Source: Bifidobacterium sp.
Lineage (GTDB): Bacteria; Actinomycetota; Actinomycetes; Actinomycetales; Bifidobacteriaceae
DNA length: 64,000 nt
Assembly: GCF_022640935.1 (NCBI RefSeq)
Contig: NZ_JALCCV010000005.1
Span: 1-64,000 of the forward strand
Direction: 5' to 3'
The translations under genes were made by a program, and so were the position numbers. How positions within the stretch are numbered: the stretch's first letter is position 1; each line of letters begins with the position of its first letter. The notes under the pieces are model-generated. The model ran no database searches. It was not told the origin of the DNA and worked only from the letters and a program-made list of their open reading frames with translations. This document shows positions 52,635 to 62,022 of this stretch, one piece after another.

Positions 52635-53637
52635 TCCTGCCCGCCAGATATGGGTGTTTCCCTATACCCAGGCATCATTTGGATTCACCGGGACTTCGTT
52701 GGACATATTGCTGACCAATCATTGGGCGGGCGGCGAGAGCGACGTCGGCGTCATGCTCGACGGATTATCCTACAAGATTCGCATACCCGCCAACGAAACC
52801 GAGCTCTCTGTGACGCTGGCTGACCACCTGCCTGATATCGAGCATGAGGTCGTGGTCTACAAACGGCGGGACGGGCAGCATTATATCGAGCTCCACGGCT
52901 TCGGCATTGACGATGATGCACAGATCCTTCCCCCTTCCGCCCCCGCGCCGACCCGCCGCATCGAGGTGTTCGGCGACTCCGTATCCGCAGGAGAGCGCAA
53001 TGAGGCAACGCGGTATACGGGTCACGTCGATCCGGCTGCAGATCTGAGCGGCTACAGCGACTCCTGGTGCTCATACGCCGCCATTACGGCCCGGCGATGC
53101 AATGCCGAACTGCACAATATCTCGCAGGGCGGCGCAGCGCTCATCGACGGCATCGGCTGGTTCAACGGACCGGACCCCAAAGGTCTCAAAGGGATGGAAA
53201 GCATCTGGGACCGCATCGAATACAATCCAAACCTGAATTGTTCCAAGCGCTGGGATTTCTCGCGTTTCACCCCGCACGTCGTTATTGTGGCGATCGGTCA
53301 GAACGACGCCCATCCGCATGATTTCATGAAGGACGCTTACTTCGGGCGCGAGGCGGCGCAGTGGCGAAACCGGTACGCGGAATTCATCGCCAGGCTGCGA
53401 TCGACTTACCCGCGCGCTTTGATCGTATGCATGACCACCGTGATGAATCACGACGCCGCATGGGACCGGGCCATCGCCGATGTTTCACAAGCCGCGCGCG
53501 ACGCCAAGGTCGTGCATCATCTCTTCTCCCGCAACGGCTCAGCGACTCCGGGGCACCCTAGGATCATTGAGCATGAGGAGATGGCGAAAGAGCTGACGCT
53601 TTTCCTCGAGCGCCTCGGGGACGATATCTGGCAATGA
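52573..53637 (+). CDS. SGNH-hydrolase, carbohydrate esterase 2-like
   Basis: The 354-aa product has an N-terminal beta-rich domain (residues about 25-125) and a C-terminal SGNH hydrolase domain with GDS(V)SAGE near residue 137, AIGQND near 240 and the catalytic His in PGHPRI near 325. This two-domain layout matches CE2 acetyl esterases that deacetylate plant polysaccharides. No signal peptide is visible, so it would act inside the cell. The start overlaps the antitoxin gene by 62 bases, so translation may be coupled. Confidence 0.85.
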   Translation: MQIVSASHPSIRTMGRIDDDDPARQIWVFPYTQASFGFTGTSLDILLTNHWAGGESDVGVMLDGLSYKIRIPANETELSVTLADHLPDIEHEVVVYKRRDGQHYIELHGFGIDDDAQILPPSAPAPTRRIEVFGDSVSAGERNEATRYTGHVDPAADLSGYSDSWCSYAAITARRCNAELHNISQGGAALIDGIGWFNGPDPKGLKGMESIWDRIEYNPNLNCSKRWDFSRFTPHVVIVAIGQNDAHPHDFMKDAYFGREAAQWRNRYAEFIARLRSTYPRALIVCMTTVMNHDAAWDRAIADVSQAARDAKVVHHLFSRNGSATPGHPRIIEHEEMAKELTLFLERLGDDIWQ

Positions 53638-53721
53638 GCCGGCGACAGGACAGGTTCATTCGTTTCACGCTGCCCCGAGCTAGATCAGCGGTGATACGCC
53701 TGGCATACGTGCACCATCACG

Positions 53722-54114
53722 ATGGGTCTGAAAGACGCCCAGCTGCGGAAGATGAAGAGTGGCACGAAAACCGTTGAGCTGCGTCTCAACGACGAGAAAC
53801 GTCGAGGCATCGCGGCTGGCGACCGCATTTGTTTCATGAGCACGACGACCGGCGAGGCGATCGTCGTCACAGTGCTGGAGCGCTGTGATTACAACAATTT
53901 TCATGAGCTCTACCGGCATTTCAACACGATTGCGCCGGGCTACGACCTGCAGTCTGAAGCCAATCCGGACGATATGTTTGCGGCGTGCAGCGCGGAAGCC
54001 ATCGCGCGCCATGGGATTGTGGCCTTCAACGTTCGGTATCAGCTGGGCCGCTCCGCCGCACAGCCTGTGCGACCCCTTCCAATGCGCTCTGCAGATAACG
54101 CCGACCATCCCTGA
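53722..54114 (+). CDS. ASCH-domain protein, possibly 5'-truncated
   Basis: The 130-aa product carries the ASCH-fold pattern MGLKDAQLRKMKSGTKTVELRLNDEKRRGIAAGDRICF. In relatives the domain begins a few residues earlier with a short strand (H-T-x-x-M); the same residues (WHTCTIT) are encoded directly upstream in frame but lack a start codon before an upstream stop at 53692. Either the ATG at 53722 is the real start, or the 5' end is damaged. ASCH domains bind RNA. Confidence 0.7.
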   Translation: MGLKDAQLRKMKSGTKTVELRLNDEKRRGIAAGDRICFMSTTTGEAIVVTVLERCDYNNFHELYRHFNTIAPGYDLQSEANPDDMFAACSAEAIARHGIVAFNVRYQLGRSAAQPVRPLPMRSADNADHP

Positions 54115-54228
54115 AATCCGAATTGGAGCCGCCAAACAATAGGGAAATCCGCTCGCAGTGTCGCCCCGTCGCCTCCCGCGACTTCAATCCACTTCACCCC
54201 AGGCCTGATTCGACTTGGCGATTCGCAA

Positions 54229-54891
54229 TCAGCGCCTTTTCAAAACGCCCAACAACGACTGGGAAGAGACCGTTGTTGTGCTGTCGCCGCGCACGGCGAC
54301 AGCCTGCCGATTGGTGAGCGCCCTGAGGTCGAGACGGGCATCGTTGCGGGCGAGGATTCGGCCGGCGGCCCTCCCGAACAGAACATTGCGGAGATGGGGG
54401 ACAACGGAAAAGTCGACGAGTCCCAAACCGGAGAAGTCGCCATGCAACGCATCTCCTTTGCGCTCGTCGTCCATAAGCCGGATGTAGCTGATATCCGGCC
54501 CGGCGACTACCGCGCCTGCAGAGACGCCGATATAGAGTTTGCCCTGGGCCACGTGCTCGGCGATGAGCCGGTCCGCGCCGGAGCGCCTGAGCGCCTGTAG
54601 GAGGAAGAAGGTATTGCCGCCAGCGACGAATATGATGTCGGCCACGCGAATTGCCTGCACGGTTTCGCCGCGCGGTGCTGTGGAAACCTCAAGCACCTTG
54701 GTCGTTACACCGAGTTTGGCGAGCTTTCCCACGCTCAGGTTGAGGGGGAATTTCACCGGGCCGACGACGCCTGCAGTCGGAATGAGCGCGGCACGCTGGC
54801 CGGCGAGACTTCCGAACAAATCAGGCAGCAGGTCGGGGATGCCGCCGCCGAAGCGCGAGGCGAGAAACAGGTTCTTCACATACCCTCCCAT
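54229..54891 (-). CDS. Peptidase S51-like protein (PepE family)
   Basis: The 220-aa product resembles S51 dipeptidase E. The nucleophile Ser lies in YIGVSAGAVVAGPD near residue 125, and VPHLRN near 160 and IIFVAGGNTFFLL near 88 match the family. PepE cleaves Asp-X dipeptides. The start at 54891 is preferred to an upstream start, since the latter adds residues not conserved in the family. It is a candidate partner to the isoaspartyl dipeptidase in peptide turnover, but it is far from that operon. Confidence 0.82.
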   Translation of the reverse strand: MGGYVKNLFLASRFGGGIPDLLPDLFGSLAGQRAALIPTAGVVGPVKFPLNLSVGKLAKLGVTTKVLEVSTAPRGETVQAIRVADIIFVAGGNTFFLLQALRRSGADRLIAEHVAQGKLYIGVSAGAVVAGPDISYIRLMDDERKGDALHGDFSGLGLVDFSVVPHLRNVLFGRAAGRILARNDARLDLRALTNRQAVAVRGDSTTTVSSQSLLGVLKRR

Positions 54892-55048
54892 GTCAGCCGT
54901 CCTCCGCGTCACGGCAACGGGCGCCGAACCTGATTGTTTTTTTGCGGTCCAGATTTCAGCGTCACATTGTATACGGTATTCGGAGGCCCGCTGTACAGCC
55001 GCACAGCCGGCATACGCGAATAGTGCGCCACGCAGTCAACAAACCGGC

Positions 55049-56263
55049 TCACACGTTGAACACGTATTTGTCCAGGCGCGCCATGGCTTCCTTGACGCGG
55101 CTCAGCGGCAATGCGACATTCACGCGCAGCGCGCACGGCGCCTTGAACTGGCGGCCGTCCTGCACGGCCACGCCCACCTTCCAAGCCCGGTGCAACACCT
55201 CGTCAATGTCCGAACCATGGTTCTCGCACCAGCGGGTACAGTCCACGAACAGCATGTACGTGCCTTGCGGCTTGGCGACACCGACACCGTCGAAATGGTT
55301 TGTGATGTAATCATATGCATAGTCGACATTGCCCGTGAGCACTTCGCCCAGCTCATCGAGCCAGACATGGCCCTCAGGCTTGTACGCCCCCATCAGCGCG
55401 TGCATCGAAAGCACATTCATATCGTTGTAATGCGCCTTCGAACCCTTCGCCACCACGCGGTCCCGCAGGTACGAATTGTAGATGATATGATAGCTGCCCA
55501 CGAGGCCGGCCAGATTGAAGGTCTTGCTCGGCGCATAGAAGGCCGCCGTGCGGTTTCGGGCGTCCTCGCTCACCGACTGGGTCGGAATGTGCTTGTAATC
55601 GCCCAGGATGATGTCGGACCAGATTTCGTCGGAGATCACCACGCAGTCGTTGTTCCTATACACTTCCATCGCGCGTTCGATCTCCCAACGTTCCCAGACA
55701 CGGCCGCAGGGGTTGTGCGGGCTGCAAAACACCGCCACATGGATGCGGTGCTCCTTGAGCTTGCGATCCATATCCTCGAAGTCCATGCGCCACACACCTT
55801 CGTTGTCCCTGACCAGTGGACTGTGCACGATGTGGTAGCCGTTGTTTTCGATGGCCGTGGTGAAGCCGACATACGTCGGACTGTGCAGGAGCACGGCGTC
55901 GCCGGGAGCCGCGAAAGCTGTGAGCGTGGAGATCACGCCGCCCAGCACACCGTTCTCGTATCCGATCGCCTCCTTGGTGAGGCCTTCGACGCCGTTGCGG
56001 CTGCGCTGCCAGTCGATGATCGCCTTGAAATATTCGTCGGTCGGCTCGAAATAGCCGAATGCAGGGTGCTTGGCCCGCTCGATGATCGCCTCGGTGACGG
56101 TCGGCACGGTGGGGAAATTCATATCCGCCACCCACATCGGAATCGCGTCGAAGCCCTCCGCGGGCGCGTCGGGCGCGAGACCCCAACCTCCGCCGCCCAA
56201 CGAATCCACCGCGAGCGCATCCTTACCATGCCGATCCATGATCGAAATGAAATCGTAAACCAT
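55049..56263 (-). CDS. PLP-dependent aminotransferase/C-S lyase of the MalY/PatB family
   Basis: The 404-aa enzyme has the pattern of class I/II aminotransferases in the MalY/PatB group: PMWVADMNFPT near residue 40, NGVLGGVISTLTAF near 103, NPCGRVW near 180, SDEIWSD near 207 and the PLP lysine in YAPSKTFNLAG near 245. These enzymes act on cystathionine or related C-S substrates. The gene stands alone. Confidence 0.92.
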   Translation of the reverse strand: MVYDFISIMDRHGKDALAVDSLGGGGWGLAPDAPAEGFDAIPMWVADMNFPTVPTVTEAIIERAKHPAFGYFEPTDEYFKAIIDWQRSRNGVEGLTKEAIGYENGVLGGVISTLTAFAAPGDAVLLHSPTYVGFTTAIENNGYHIVHSPLVRDNEGVWRMDFEDMDRKLKEHRIHVAVFCSPHNPCGRVWERWEIERAMEVYRNNDCVVISDEIWSDIILGDYKHIPTQSVSEDARNRTAAFYAPSKTFNLAGLVGSYHIIYNSYLRDRVVAKGSKAHYNDMNVLSMHALMGAYKPEGHVWLDELGEVLTGNVDYAYDYITNHFDGVGVAKPQGTYMLFVDCTRWCENHGSDIDEVLHRAWKVGVAVQDGRQFKAPCALRVNVALPLSRVKEAMARLDKYVFNV

Positions 56264-56458
56264 ATCTGTCCTTCACTGAGAGCTATTGTCGTGACGCGCC
56301 GGACGCACGAATTTCGCATTCACTGTACAACGGGCGCTGTGACGGATCGTTACGGAGGCGTCGCCGCCCCGACTTGGTCGTTCGAATCGCTGACCCACAC
56401 CCATCAGGCAACCCTTCGCACCGTTTCATATCAATCTGGATCGATCGCCTCGCAGCAA

Positions 56459-57580
56459 TCATTGAGAATTATTGAGGAATCCAAACAGCGCTTTGAGATA
56501 CGGGCCGAGCACACGGTTGGGCATGCTGAAAATGCTGTGCACCGAATCGTCGAAACGCGCCATACGGATGTTGCCGCCGCCGTTTGCCACCTGCCTGACA
56601 AACCGGTCCTGCGCCGCATTGACCACCCAGATGTCTTCTCCTGCTTGGAACAGCAGCGTCGGCGTTGTGACCCGCGCGCAAGCTTCGGGCCTCAGCGCCT
56701 CGCGCGAGAGTTTCAGCGCCTCGCGCACCCACCCGAACGTAGGAGACCAACTGTGGTAATGCCCGTCCGCGGCGCGCAGTTCATAGCACCAGCGCACACG
56801 CGCCTCGCATGCATCCGTCTCTTCGCCCATATCGAATTCCGCAGGGAAACCACCATGTCCGAAGGCCACGTGCTTACTTAGGCCCATGCCGCACGCCAGC
56901 GTCATCAACGGCCACGTTAGCCCGGCCGCCATGCCTGTCTGCGGCGCGATCATCGGGCTGGAAAGCACCGCCCTGTCGAATAGCCCGGGGGTGCGCTCCA
57001 TCGCGACGGCACCGATGCCGCCGCCCATGGAATGCGAGAAAAAGCTGAGCGAACGCCCCTCTGCGCACTGTCTGCCCACGGTTTGCGCGAACTTTGTCAT
57101 ATCGGCGACATAACGCCGATAATCATCGATCCACACCAGCGCAGGATCGTCGACGTCGCGCGGCGAATAGCCATGTCCGCGATGCTCGAGCACGCACACC
57201 GAATACCCCTGCTGCAGGAAATACCAGATCATCTCGCTGTATCGCACGGCGAATTCCGTGAATCCGTGCGAAAACACCACGGCGCCGCGCCGCTGCTGAG
57301 CAATGTCTGCTCGTTGCGGCGCAGCACTACTATTGCCAAGCCGCACGCCACCTTTTTGGGCCTTGCTCTGCGTATCGTTCTGGCCATTGGCTTGCCACGC
57401 ATTGAATCTCGCCACGTCATAGCGCAAGTAGTGCAGCTTGCCCGGTGAAGACGCAGGCGCAAGATCAGCAGCTACGGCCGGCTCCATCCACCCTTCGTCG
57501 CAGCACCGAGCCAGCGCGGGAAGCACCACATCCCGCATCTCGCCCGCATAGTTCGTTTCATCGATCAGCGGCATCATCAT
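56459..57580 (-). CDS. Alpha/beta-hydrolase, monoacylglycerol lipase/lysophospholipase-like
   Basis: The 373-aa hydrolase has VVFSHGFTEF near residue 105 and the nucleophile elbow FFSHSMGGGIGAV near 180. The RGHGYSPRD motif near 137 matches the lysophospholipase L2/monoacylglycerol lipase group (Ser-Asp-His, with His in FDDSVHSIF). The N-terminal ~90 residues contain a Gln/Lys/Ala-rich segment. The start offers a run of ATG codons. It has no close operon partner; the substrate is unknown. Confidence 0.85.
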   Translation of the reverse strand: MMMPLIDETNYAGEMRDVVLPALARCCDEGWMEPAVAADLAPASSPGKLHYLRYDVARFNAWQANGQNDTQSKAQKGGVRLGNSSAAPQRADIAQQRRGAVVFSHGFTEFAVRYSEMIWYFLQQGYSVCVLEHRGHGYSPRDVDDPALVWIDDYRRYVADMTKFAQTVGRQCAEGRSLSFFSHSMGGGIGAVAMERTPGLFDRAVLSSPMIAPQTGMAAGLTWPLMTLACGMGLSKHVAFGHGGFPAEFDMGEETDACEARVRWCYELRAADGHYHSWSPTFGWVREALKLSREALRPEACARVTTPTLLFQAGEDIWVVNAAQDRFVRQVANGGGNIRMARFDDSVHSIFSMPNRVLGPYLKALFGFLNNSQ

Positions 57581-57653
57581 GCCTTCATCCTAATCGGCTG
57601 CGTGCTGAAAATGACGTGCGCATAAGCGCCGGCCAAAGCAGAGCTAGCCGATA

Positions 57654-58697
57654 TCAGAGTTCCGCACGACCTTGGCGCCAATAGCCCATGAAGGCGACCT
57701 GCCGGCGATCGATATGATGCTCACGCACCAGCAGCCGGCGGATATCTCGTACTCCGGCCGCCTCGCCAGCCACCCAAGCGTAGAAACCGGTCGTGCCCGA
57801 CGACTCAGGAACTTCCCACAGCAACTCCCGGTCGATGTCGACTTTCGGCAAAATCTCATTTTCAGCAGAACCGCCACCGTCAGCGGGCCCATCGGTCAAT
57901 CGCTCATGAAGCATGTTGGCCTTGTCTTCATCGACCATTGTTCCATCATTGCCCACCCCGCCATCGCTCGCCTGACCCAAATGATCGGCGATGTCCCGAA
58001 CGCGCTCCAACGACGCCGCTCCCCGGGTTTCGCCACCGCGTGCCAACCAATCGACATGCACACCGGGGATGTCCGGCAGGTCAAGAGCGTCAGCGGTTTC
58101 GGGCACTTCGATGACTACGTCTGCAGCGCCCCGCCAATGATCGCGTTGCAGCGATTCCAGGATTGCTTCCACCGCCGGCACCGCAGTCTCATCGGCCGCC
58201 AGCAGCAGCCGCGTGGCCGGGCCGGGGTGAAAATCAATGCCGATCGCCGAATCCGCCGATCGTGCGTTCGGGCCGACGATTCCCGCTTCGTCTCCCGGTT
58301 TCGCACGCGCCGCGAATGTGCCAGCTGGGCCGGCTCCTTCATGGATCACAAAATCGACGACGACCTCACGCCGTTCTGGATGCGCCTTGCGAATCGTGTA
58401 CGTCCGAATCGTGTATTGCCGCCCAGCCGGCAATACACGCCACTGCTCGTACCATGCGCCGCGACGGATGGAATCGCGCTCGAAGAGCAGCGGATCGGGC
58501 CAAGTGCCATCGGGCAGTGGCAGCAGCAGTTTGATGCGCTGGTCGTAGCCGTCAGTACCGAAACCGGCCAGATCATCGCCTGCGAAGGTGATGCGCATGA
58601 AATGCGGGGAAAGACGCTGCACGCGCGAGACATGAACCAGATAGGGACGGAACGCAGGTTCGTTAAGCCTTTCGGCAGCATTGGTATCCTTTGTCAT
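57654..58697 (-). CDS. Siderophore-interacting protein (ferric-siderophore reductase)
   Basis: The 347-aa flavoenzyme reduces ferric siderophores to release iron. The FAD-binding part is seen at RIKLLLPLPDG and RTYTIRKAHPERREVVVDFVIH (near 100-115), and the SIP domain follows (LLLAADETAVPAVEAILESL near 185). An insertion of about 40 Asp/Gly-rich residues lies between residues 245 and 290. The ATG at 58697 overlaps the stop of the upstream ATPase gene, so it is the last gene of the iron uptake operon. Confidence 0.92.
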   Translation of the reverse strand: MTKDTNAAERLNEPAFRPYLVHVSRVQRLSPHFMRITFAGDDLAGFGTDGYDQRIKLLLPLPDGTWPDPLLFERDSIRRGAWYEQWRVLPAGRQYTIRTYTIRKAHPERREVVVDFVIHEGAGPAGTFAARAKPGDEAGIVGPNARSADSAIGIDFHPGPATRLLLAADETAVPAVEAILESLQRDHWRGAADVVIEVPETADALDLPDIPGVHVDWLARGGETRGAASLERVRDIADHLGQASDGGVGNDGTMVDEDKANMLHERLTDGPADGGGSAENEILPKVDIDRELLWEVPESSGTTGFYAWVAGEAAGVRDIRRLLVREHHIDRRQVAFMGYWRQGRAEL

Positions 58698-59653
58698 TAC
58701 TTCCGCCCTTCGATTGGTGATATCTGGGATTGCGCTAGGTGTGCGTGCGATGCAGCAATGTCTGCTGCGCCATTGCCCGGCCGGCAACGCCGGCGCTCAC
58801 GCAGGCTGTGGCTGGAATCGGGCGACATGAATGGGGTTCCCGTCGCCGGGTCGATGCTCACGTCGGCGTCCACGGCGAAGACGTCGCGGACCAACGCGCG
58901 CGTGATGACCTCCTGGGGCGTGCCGAATGCAGCTTTGCGGCCGTCCTTCATGGCCAGAATCCAATCTGCATAGCGCGCCGCCATATTCAGGTCGTGCAGC
59001 ACCATGACAACGGTGACGCCCTCCTGCTGATTGAGATCGCCAAGCAGATCAAGGACTTCGAGCTGGTAGGCGACATCCAGGTACGTGGTCGGTTCATCCA
59101 GCAGCAGGATGTCGGTTTCCTGAGCCAGCGTCAGGGCGATCCACGCGCGCTGGCGCTGGCCGCCCGAGAGCTCGTCGAGAGCCCGGTCGGCCTTGCTGGC
59201 CAGCCCGGTCACGGCGAGCGCATGGGCCATCGCCCGCTCGTCCTCGTGGGTCCAGCCTGCGGCAAGGCCATGGTAGGGGTAGCGTCCCCGAGCGATCAGG
59301 TCGGCGACGGTGATGCCCTCGGGAGCGGTAGGCGTTTGGGGCAGCAGTCCCACGATTGTCGCGACTTGCTTGGTGGGCAGAGCGCTGATCGGCTTGCCGT
59401 CCAGCAGCACGGAGCCGCTCTTCGGATTGAGCAGACGCGCAAGCGCCTTGAGCAGCGTGGATTTCCCGCAGCCGTTCGGGCCGATGATCGCGCCTACCTG
59501 ATGCGCAGGGACGTCGAGATCGAAATCGCGGACTACCGCATGCCCCTCATACGCCAGCTCGAGCTGTTGCACCCTGAACGAGTGGCCGGGGTGGCTGTGC
59601 TCGTAGCCATTGCCTCTATCGGCATAGTGTCCGTTAGCGCTGATTATGCTCAT
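58697..59653 (-). CDS. Iron-siderophore ABC transporter ATP-binding protein (FepC type)
   Basis: The 318-aa ATPase has Walker A GPNGCGKST near residue 60, signature LSGGQRQRAWIALTLAQ near 163 and Walker B ILLLDEPTTYLDVAYQ near 185, all diagnostic of FepC/FhuC. The ATG at 59653 overlaps the stop of the upstream permease gene. A frame upstream of this start exists but belongs to a shadow of the permease. The C-terminal 60 residues are Arg/Ser-rich and not conserved. Confidence 0.95.
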   Translation of the reverse strand: MSIISANGHYADRGNGYEHSHPGHSFRVQQLELAYEGHAVVRDFDLDVPAHQVGAIIGPNGCGKSTLLKALARLLNPKSGSVLLDGKPISALPTKQVATIVGLLPQTPTAPEGITVADLIARGRYPYHGLAAGWTHEDERAMAHALAVTGLASKADRALDELSGGQRQRAWIALTLAQETDILLLDEPTTYLDVAYQLEVLDLLGDLNQQEGVTVVMVLHDLNMAARYADWILAMKDGRKAAFGTPQEVITRALVRDVFAVDADVSIDPATGTPFMSPDSSHSLRERRRCRPGNGAADIAASHAHLAQSQISPIEGRK

Positions 59654-60795
59654 CAGAACTCCTGTCTGCGGGTCATGCGGATCATCAGGATCACCAGCAC
59701 CGGGCCACCGATGACGCTTGTGATCACTCCGACGGGCAGCTGCGTAGGCGGAAGATGCTGAGCGACGATATCCGACGCGAGCACCACGCAGGCTCCAACG
59801 AGGCCAGCCTGCGCGATGGCGGGTTTGCGCGGGCCGACGCATTGGGCGGCGATGGGCCCGGCAAGAAATGAAATGAAGGATATCGGGCCGCTGATGGCCG
59901 TGGCCACCGACAGTAGCAGCACGGCCACGATGATCACCACGCCTTGGGTCGGATTCACGCGCACCCCCAGACCCGTGGCGACATCGCTGCCGAAACGCAG
60001 CACGTCCACCCGCCGGTTGAGCAGGAGCAGCGCCGTGCCGCACGCGAGCACCGTCGCCAGCAGCGGCGGAATTCCGGGCCATTGCACCGATGCCAGGCTG
60101 CCGGTCAGCCAGCGCGAGGCGGCCTGGATATCCCACTGGTCGCCGCGGATGAGCATCCACGAGCTGACTGCGTTAAGGGCTGCGGCCACGCCGATGCCCA
60201 TCAGAATCAGCCGGTTCGGCGCAAAAACTCCGTCCCAGGCGAGCCAAGCGACCAGAGCCGCAGTTGCCAACCCGCCTGCCACCGCAAGCAGCGAAAGCCG
60301 CACACCTGAGACGCCCAGTACGATGATGCCGAATACGGCTGTGGTATTCGCCCCGGCGGTGATGCCGATGATGTCCGGACTCGCCATCACATTGCGCAGC
60401 ATATGTTGAAAACTCGCCCCGGCCATGCCGAAGGCGATGCCGCACAGCGCGCCGACGATCACCCGGGGCATGCGCAGCTCGCCGATTACGAAACTCATGC
60501 TGGGAACATCGCGACCGGCAATAAACGCCAAGACATCGCTCACCGCATATATCTGATGCCCGAAAATCAGGTCGGCGAAGAACAAGACAAACAGCAGCGC
60601 CGCGAGCGCAATCGAAATCGCCAGCGAGCGCAGCGAGGCTTTGCGGCGCAACTGCCGCAGCCGCAGCGCGATATCCGATTCCTGCAGCGGCCGTTGAGGG
60701 CCGGTCGCACCGGTGCCGGATGCACCAGAACCCGCTGAGTCAGAGGCCTCGCTGACCATGTCAGAGACATGCATATGATCCTGTTTCGCGTCCAT
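59653..60795 (-). CDS. Iron-siderophore ABC transporter permease (FepG type)
   Basis: The 380-aa permease of the FecCD family has about nine hydrophobic helices and the signature LRMPRVIVGALCGIAFGMAGASFQ near residue 105, SPDIIGITAGANTT near 140, and GPISFISFLAGPIA near 315. The Ser/Gly/Ala-rich N-terminus (about 60 residues) is cytoplasmic. The start at 60795 is 3 bases after the stop of the other permease gene. It pairs with it to form the channel. Confidence 0.95.
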   Translation of the reverse strand: MDAKQDHMHVSDMVSEASDSAGSGASGTGATGPQRPLQESDIALRLRQLRRKASLRSLAISIALAALLFVLFFADLIFGHQIYAVSDVLAFIAGRDVPSMSFVIGELRMPRVIVGALCGIAFGMAGASFQHMLRNVMASPDIIGITAGANTTAVFGIIVLGVSGVRLSLLAVAGGLATAALVAWLAWDGVFAPNRLILMGIGVAAALNAVSSWMLIRGDQWDIQAASRWLTGSLASVQWPGIPPLLATVLACGTALLLLNRRVDVLRFGSDVATGLGVRVNPTQGVVIIVAVLLLSVATAISGPISFISFLAGPIAAQCVGPRKPAIAQAGLVGACVVLASDIVAQHLPPTQLPVGVITSVIGGPVLVILMIRMTRRQEF

Positions 60796-60797
60796 CG

Positions 60798-61958
60798 TTA
60801 GACCTCCGCCATCGTGCGCCGACGGACCAACGCCACGAACACCGGGGCGCCGATCAATGCGGTGACGATGCCGACCTCCACATCGGCCGGACGGGTGATG
60901 ATTCTGCCGACGACGTCCGCGACCAGCAACAGCAGTGGTCCCATCAGAGCGCTGGCGACCATGATGCGCCGGTAATCCGATCCTACGATCAACCGGGCCG
61001 CATGTGGCACGACCAATCCGACAAAGCCGATGGGACCGGCCAGCGAGGTGGCGCCGGCGCATAGCAGCACCGCGCCCACCCAGATCGTCACGCGTGCGAC
61101 ACGAGTCTTGAGCCCAAGCCCTACGGCGAGTTCGTCGCCCAAGGCGATTGTGTTCAGCGACCGCGCAGAAAGGAAAGCAATGACGAATCCGGCCAGAAGC
61201 AAAGGAGCGATCGGCAGCATCAGATTGAATCTGGCCCCGGAAATCCCGCCGACCTGCCAATAGCGGTATATGGAGATCACATCGACGCGCGGCAGCAGAA
61301 TCGCGGCGGTCAGCGAACTGAGCACCGCGCTGAGCACCGCGCCGGCCAGCGTCAGTTTGAGCGGGGTCGGCCCGGACCTGCCCATCGAGCCCACTGCCCA
61401 CACGGCCGCTGCAGTCGCGCTGCTGCCGAGCAGCGCCACCCACACGTATTGGATCGGCGTGGACAGGCCGACGAATGCGATCGAGCAAACGATGGCGAAG
61501 GCGGCGCCCGTGTTGAGTCCCAGAATGGAGGGGTCGGCGAGCGGATTGCGCGCCACACCCTGCATCAGCGTCCCGGCGACGGCCAGGCTGGCCCCCACCA
61601 GTATGCCAAGCACAGTGCGCGGGATTCGCAGCCGGATAGCGGCAGCGGCGATATCGTTCGACGACGTGGAAATCGCGCGGATAATGTCGCCAGCACTTAC
61701 ATTGCGCGAGCCGAACACGACCGAAAGAACGCACGCGAACGCGATAGCCATAAGCAGCAGCACGACCATGGCCGCGCCGCTGCCACGACGGCGCTCGCGT
61801 TCATGCGCTCTTGCCGCACCCGCCTGATTGCGCGAAGCAGGCGTGGCTGTGCCCGCCACGTCGGTTGCCGACGCGCCTGTTTCCACTGCATCGGTTTTCA
61901 CCGTGTCAGCGTTCGCCGGTTCATTATTCACTGTGCTGCCGTTCACTGTATTGCTCAA
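60798..61958 (-). CDS. Iron-siderophore ABC transporter permease (FepD type)
   Basis: The 386-aa permease of the FecCD family has a long hydrophilic N-terminus, then the signature LRIPRTVLGILVGASLAVAGTLMQGVARNPLADPSILG near residue 110 and GPIGFVGLVVPHAARLIVG near 305. It lies directly downstream of the binding lipoprotein gene in the same operon. The first 60 residues include a charged segment RAHERERRRG before the first helix. Confidence 0.95.
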   Translation of the reverse strand: MSNTVNGSTVNNEPANADTVKTDAVETGASATDVAGTATPASRNQAGAARAHERERRRGSGAAMVVLLLMAIAFACVLSVVFGSRNVSAGDIIRAISTSSNDIAAAAIRLRIPRTVLGILVGASLAVAGTLMQGVARNPLADPSILGLNTGAAFAIVCSIAFVGLSTPIQYVWVALLGSSATAAAVWAVGSMGRSGPTPLKLTLAGAVLSAVLSSLTAAILLPRVDVISIYRYWQVGGISGARFNLMLPIAPLLLAGFVIAFLSARSLNTIALGDELAVGLGLKTRVARVTIWVGAVLLCAGATSLAGPIGFVGLVVPHAARLIVGSDYRRIMVASALMGPLLLLVADVVGRIITRPADVEVGIVTALIGAPVFVALVRRRTMAEV

Positions 61959-62022
61959 TTACCGCTGTTTTCAATCACACCGTGCTCTCGTTCGTCTGGG
62001 CTACGCCCGGTTCAGCTGCCGA

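Noticed and set aside
58697..60160. 487-aa fusion upstream of the FepC-type ATPase
   Set aside because: The N-terminal part is an out-of-frame reading of the permease gene; the ATG at 59653 overlaps the permease stop.
59653..61734. 693-aa double permease
   Set aside because: The N-terminal part is the other permease read out of frame; a proper start lies at 60795.
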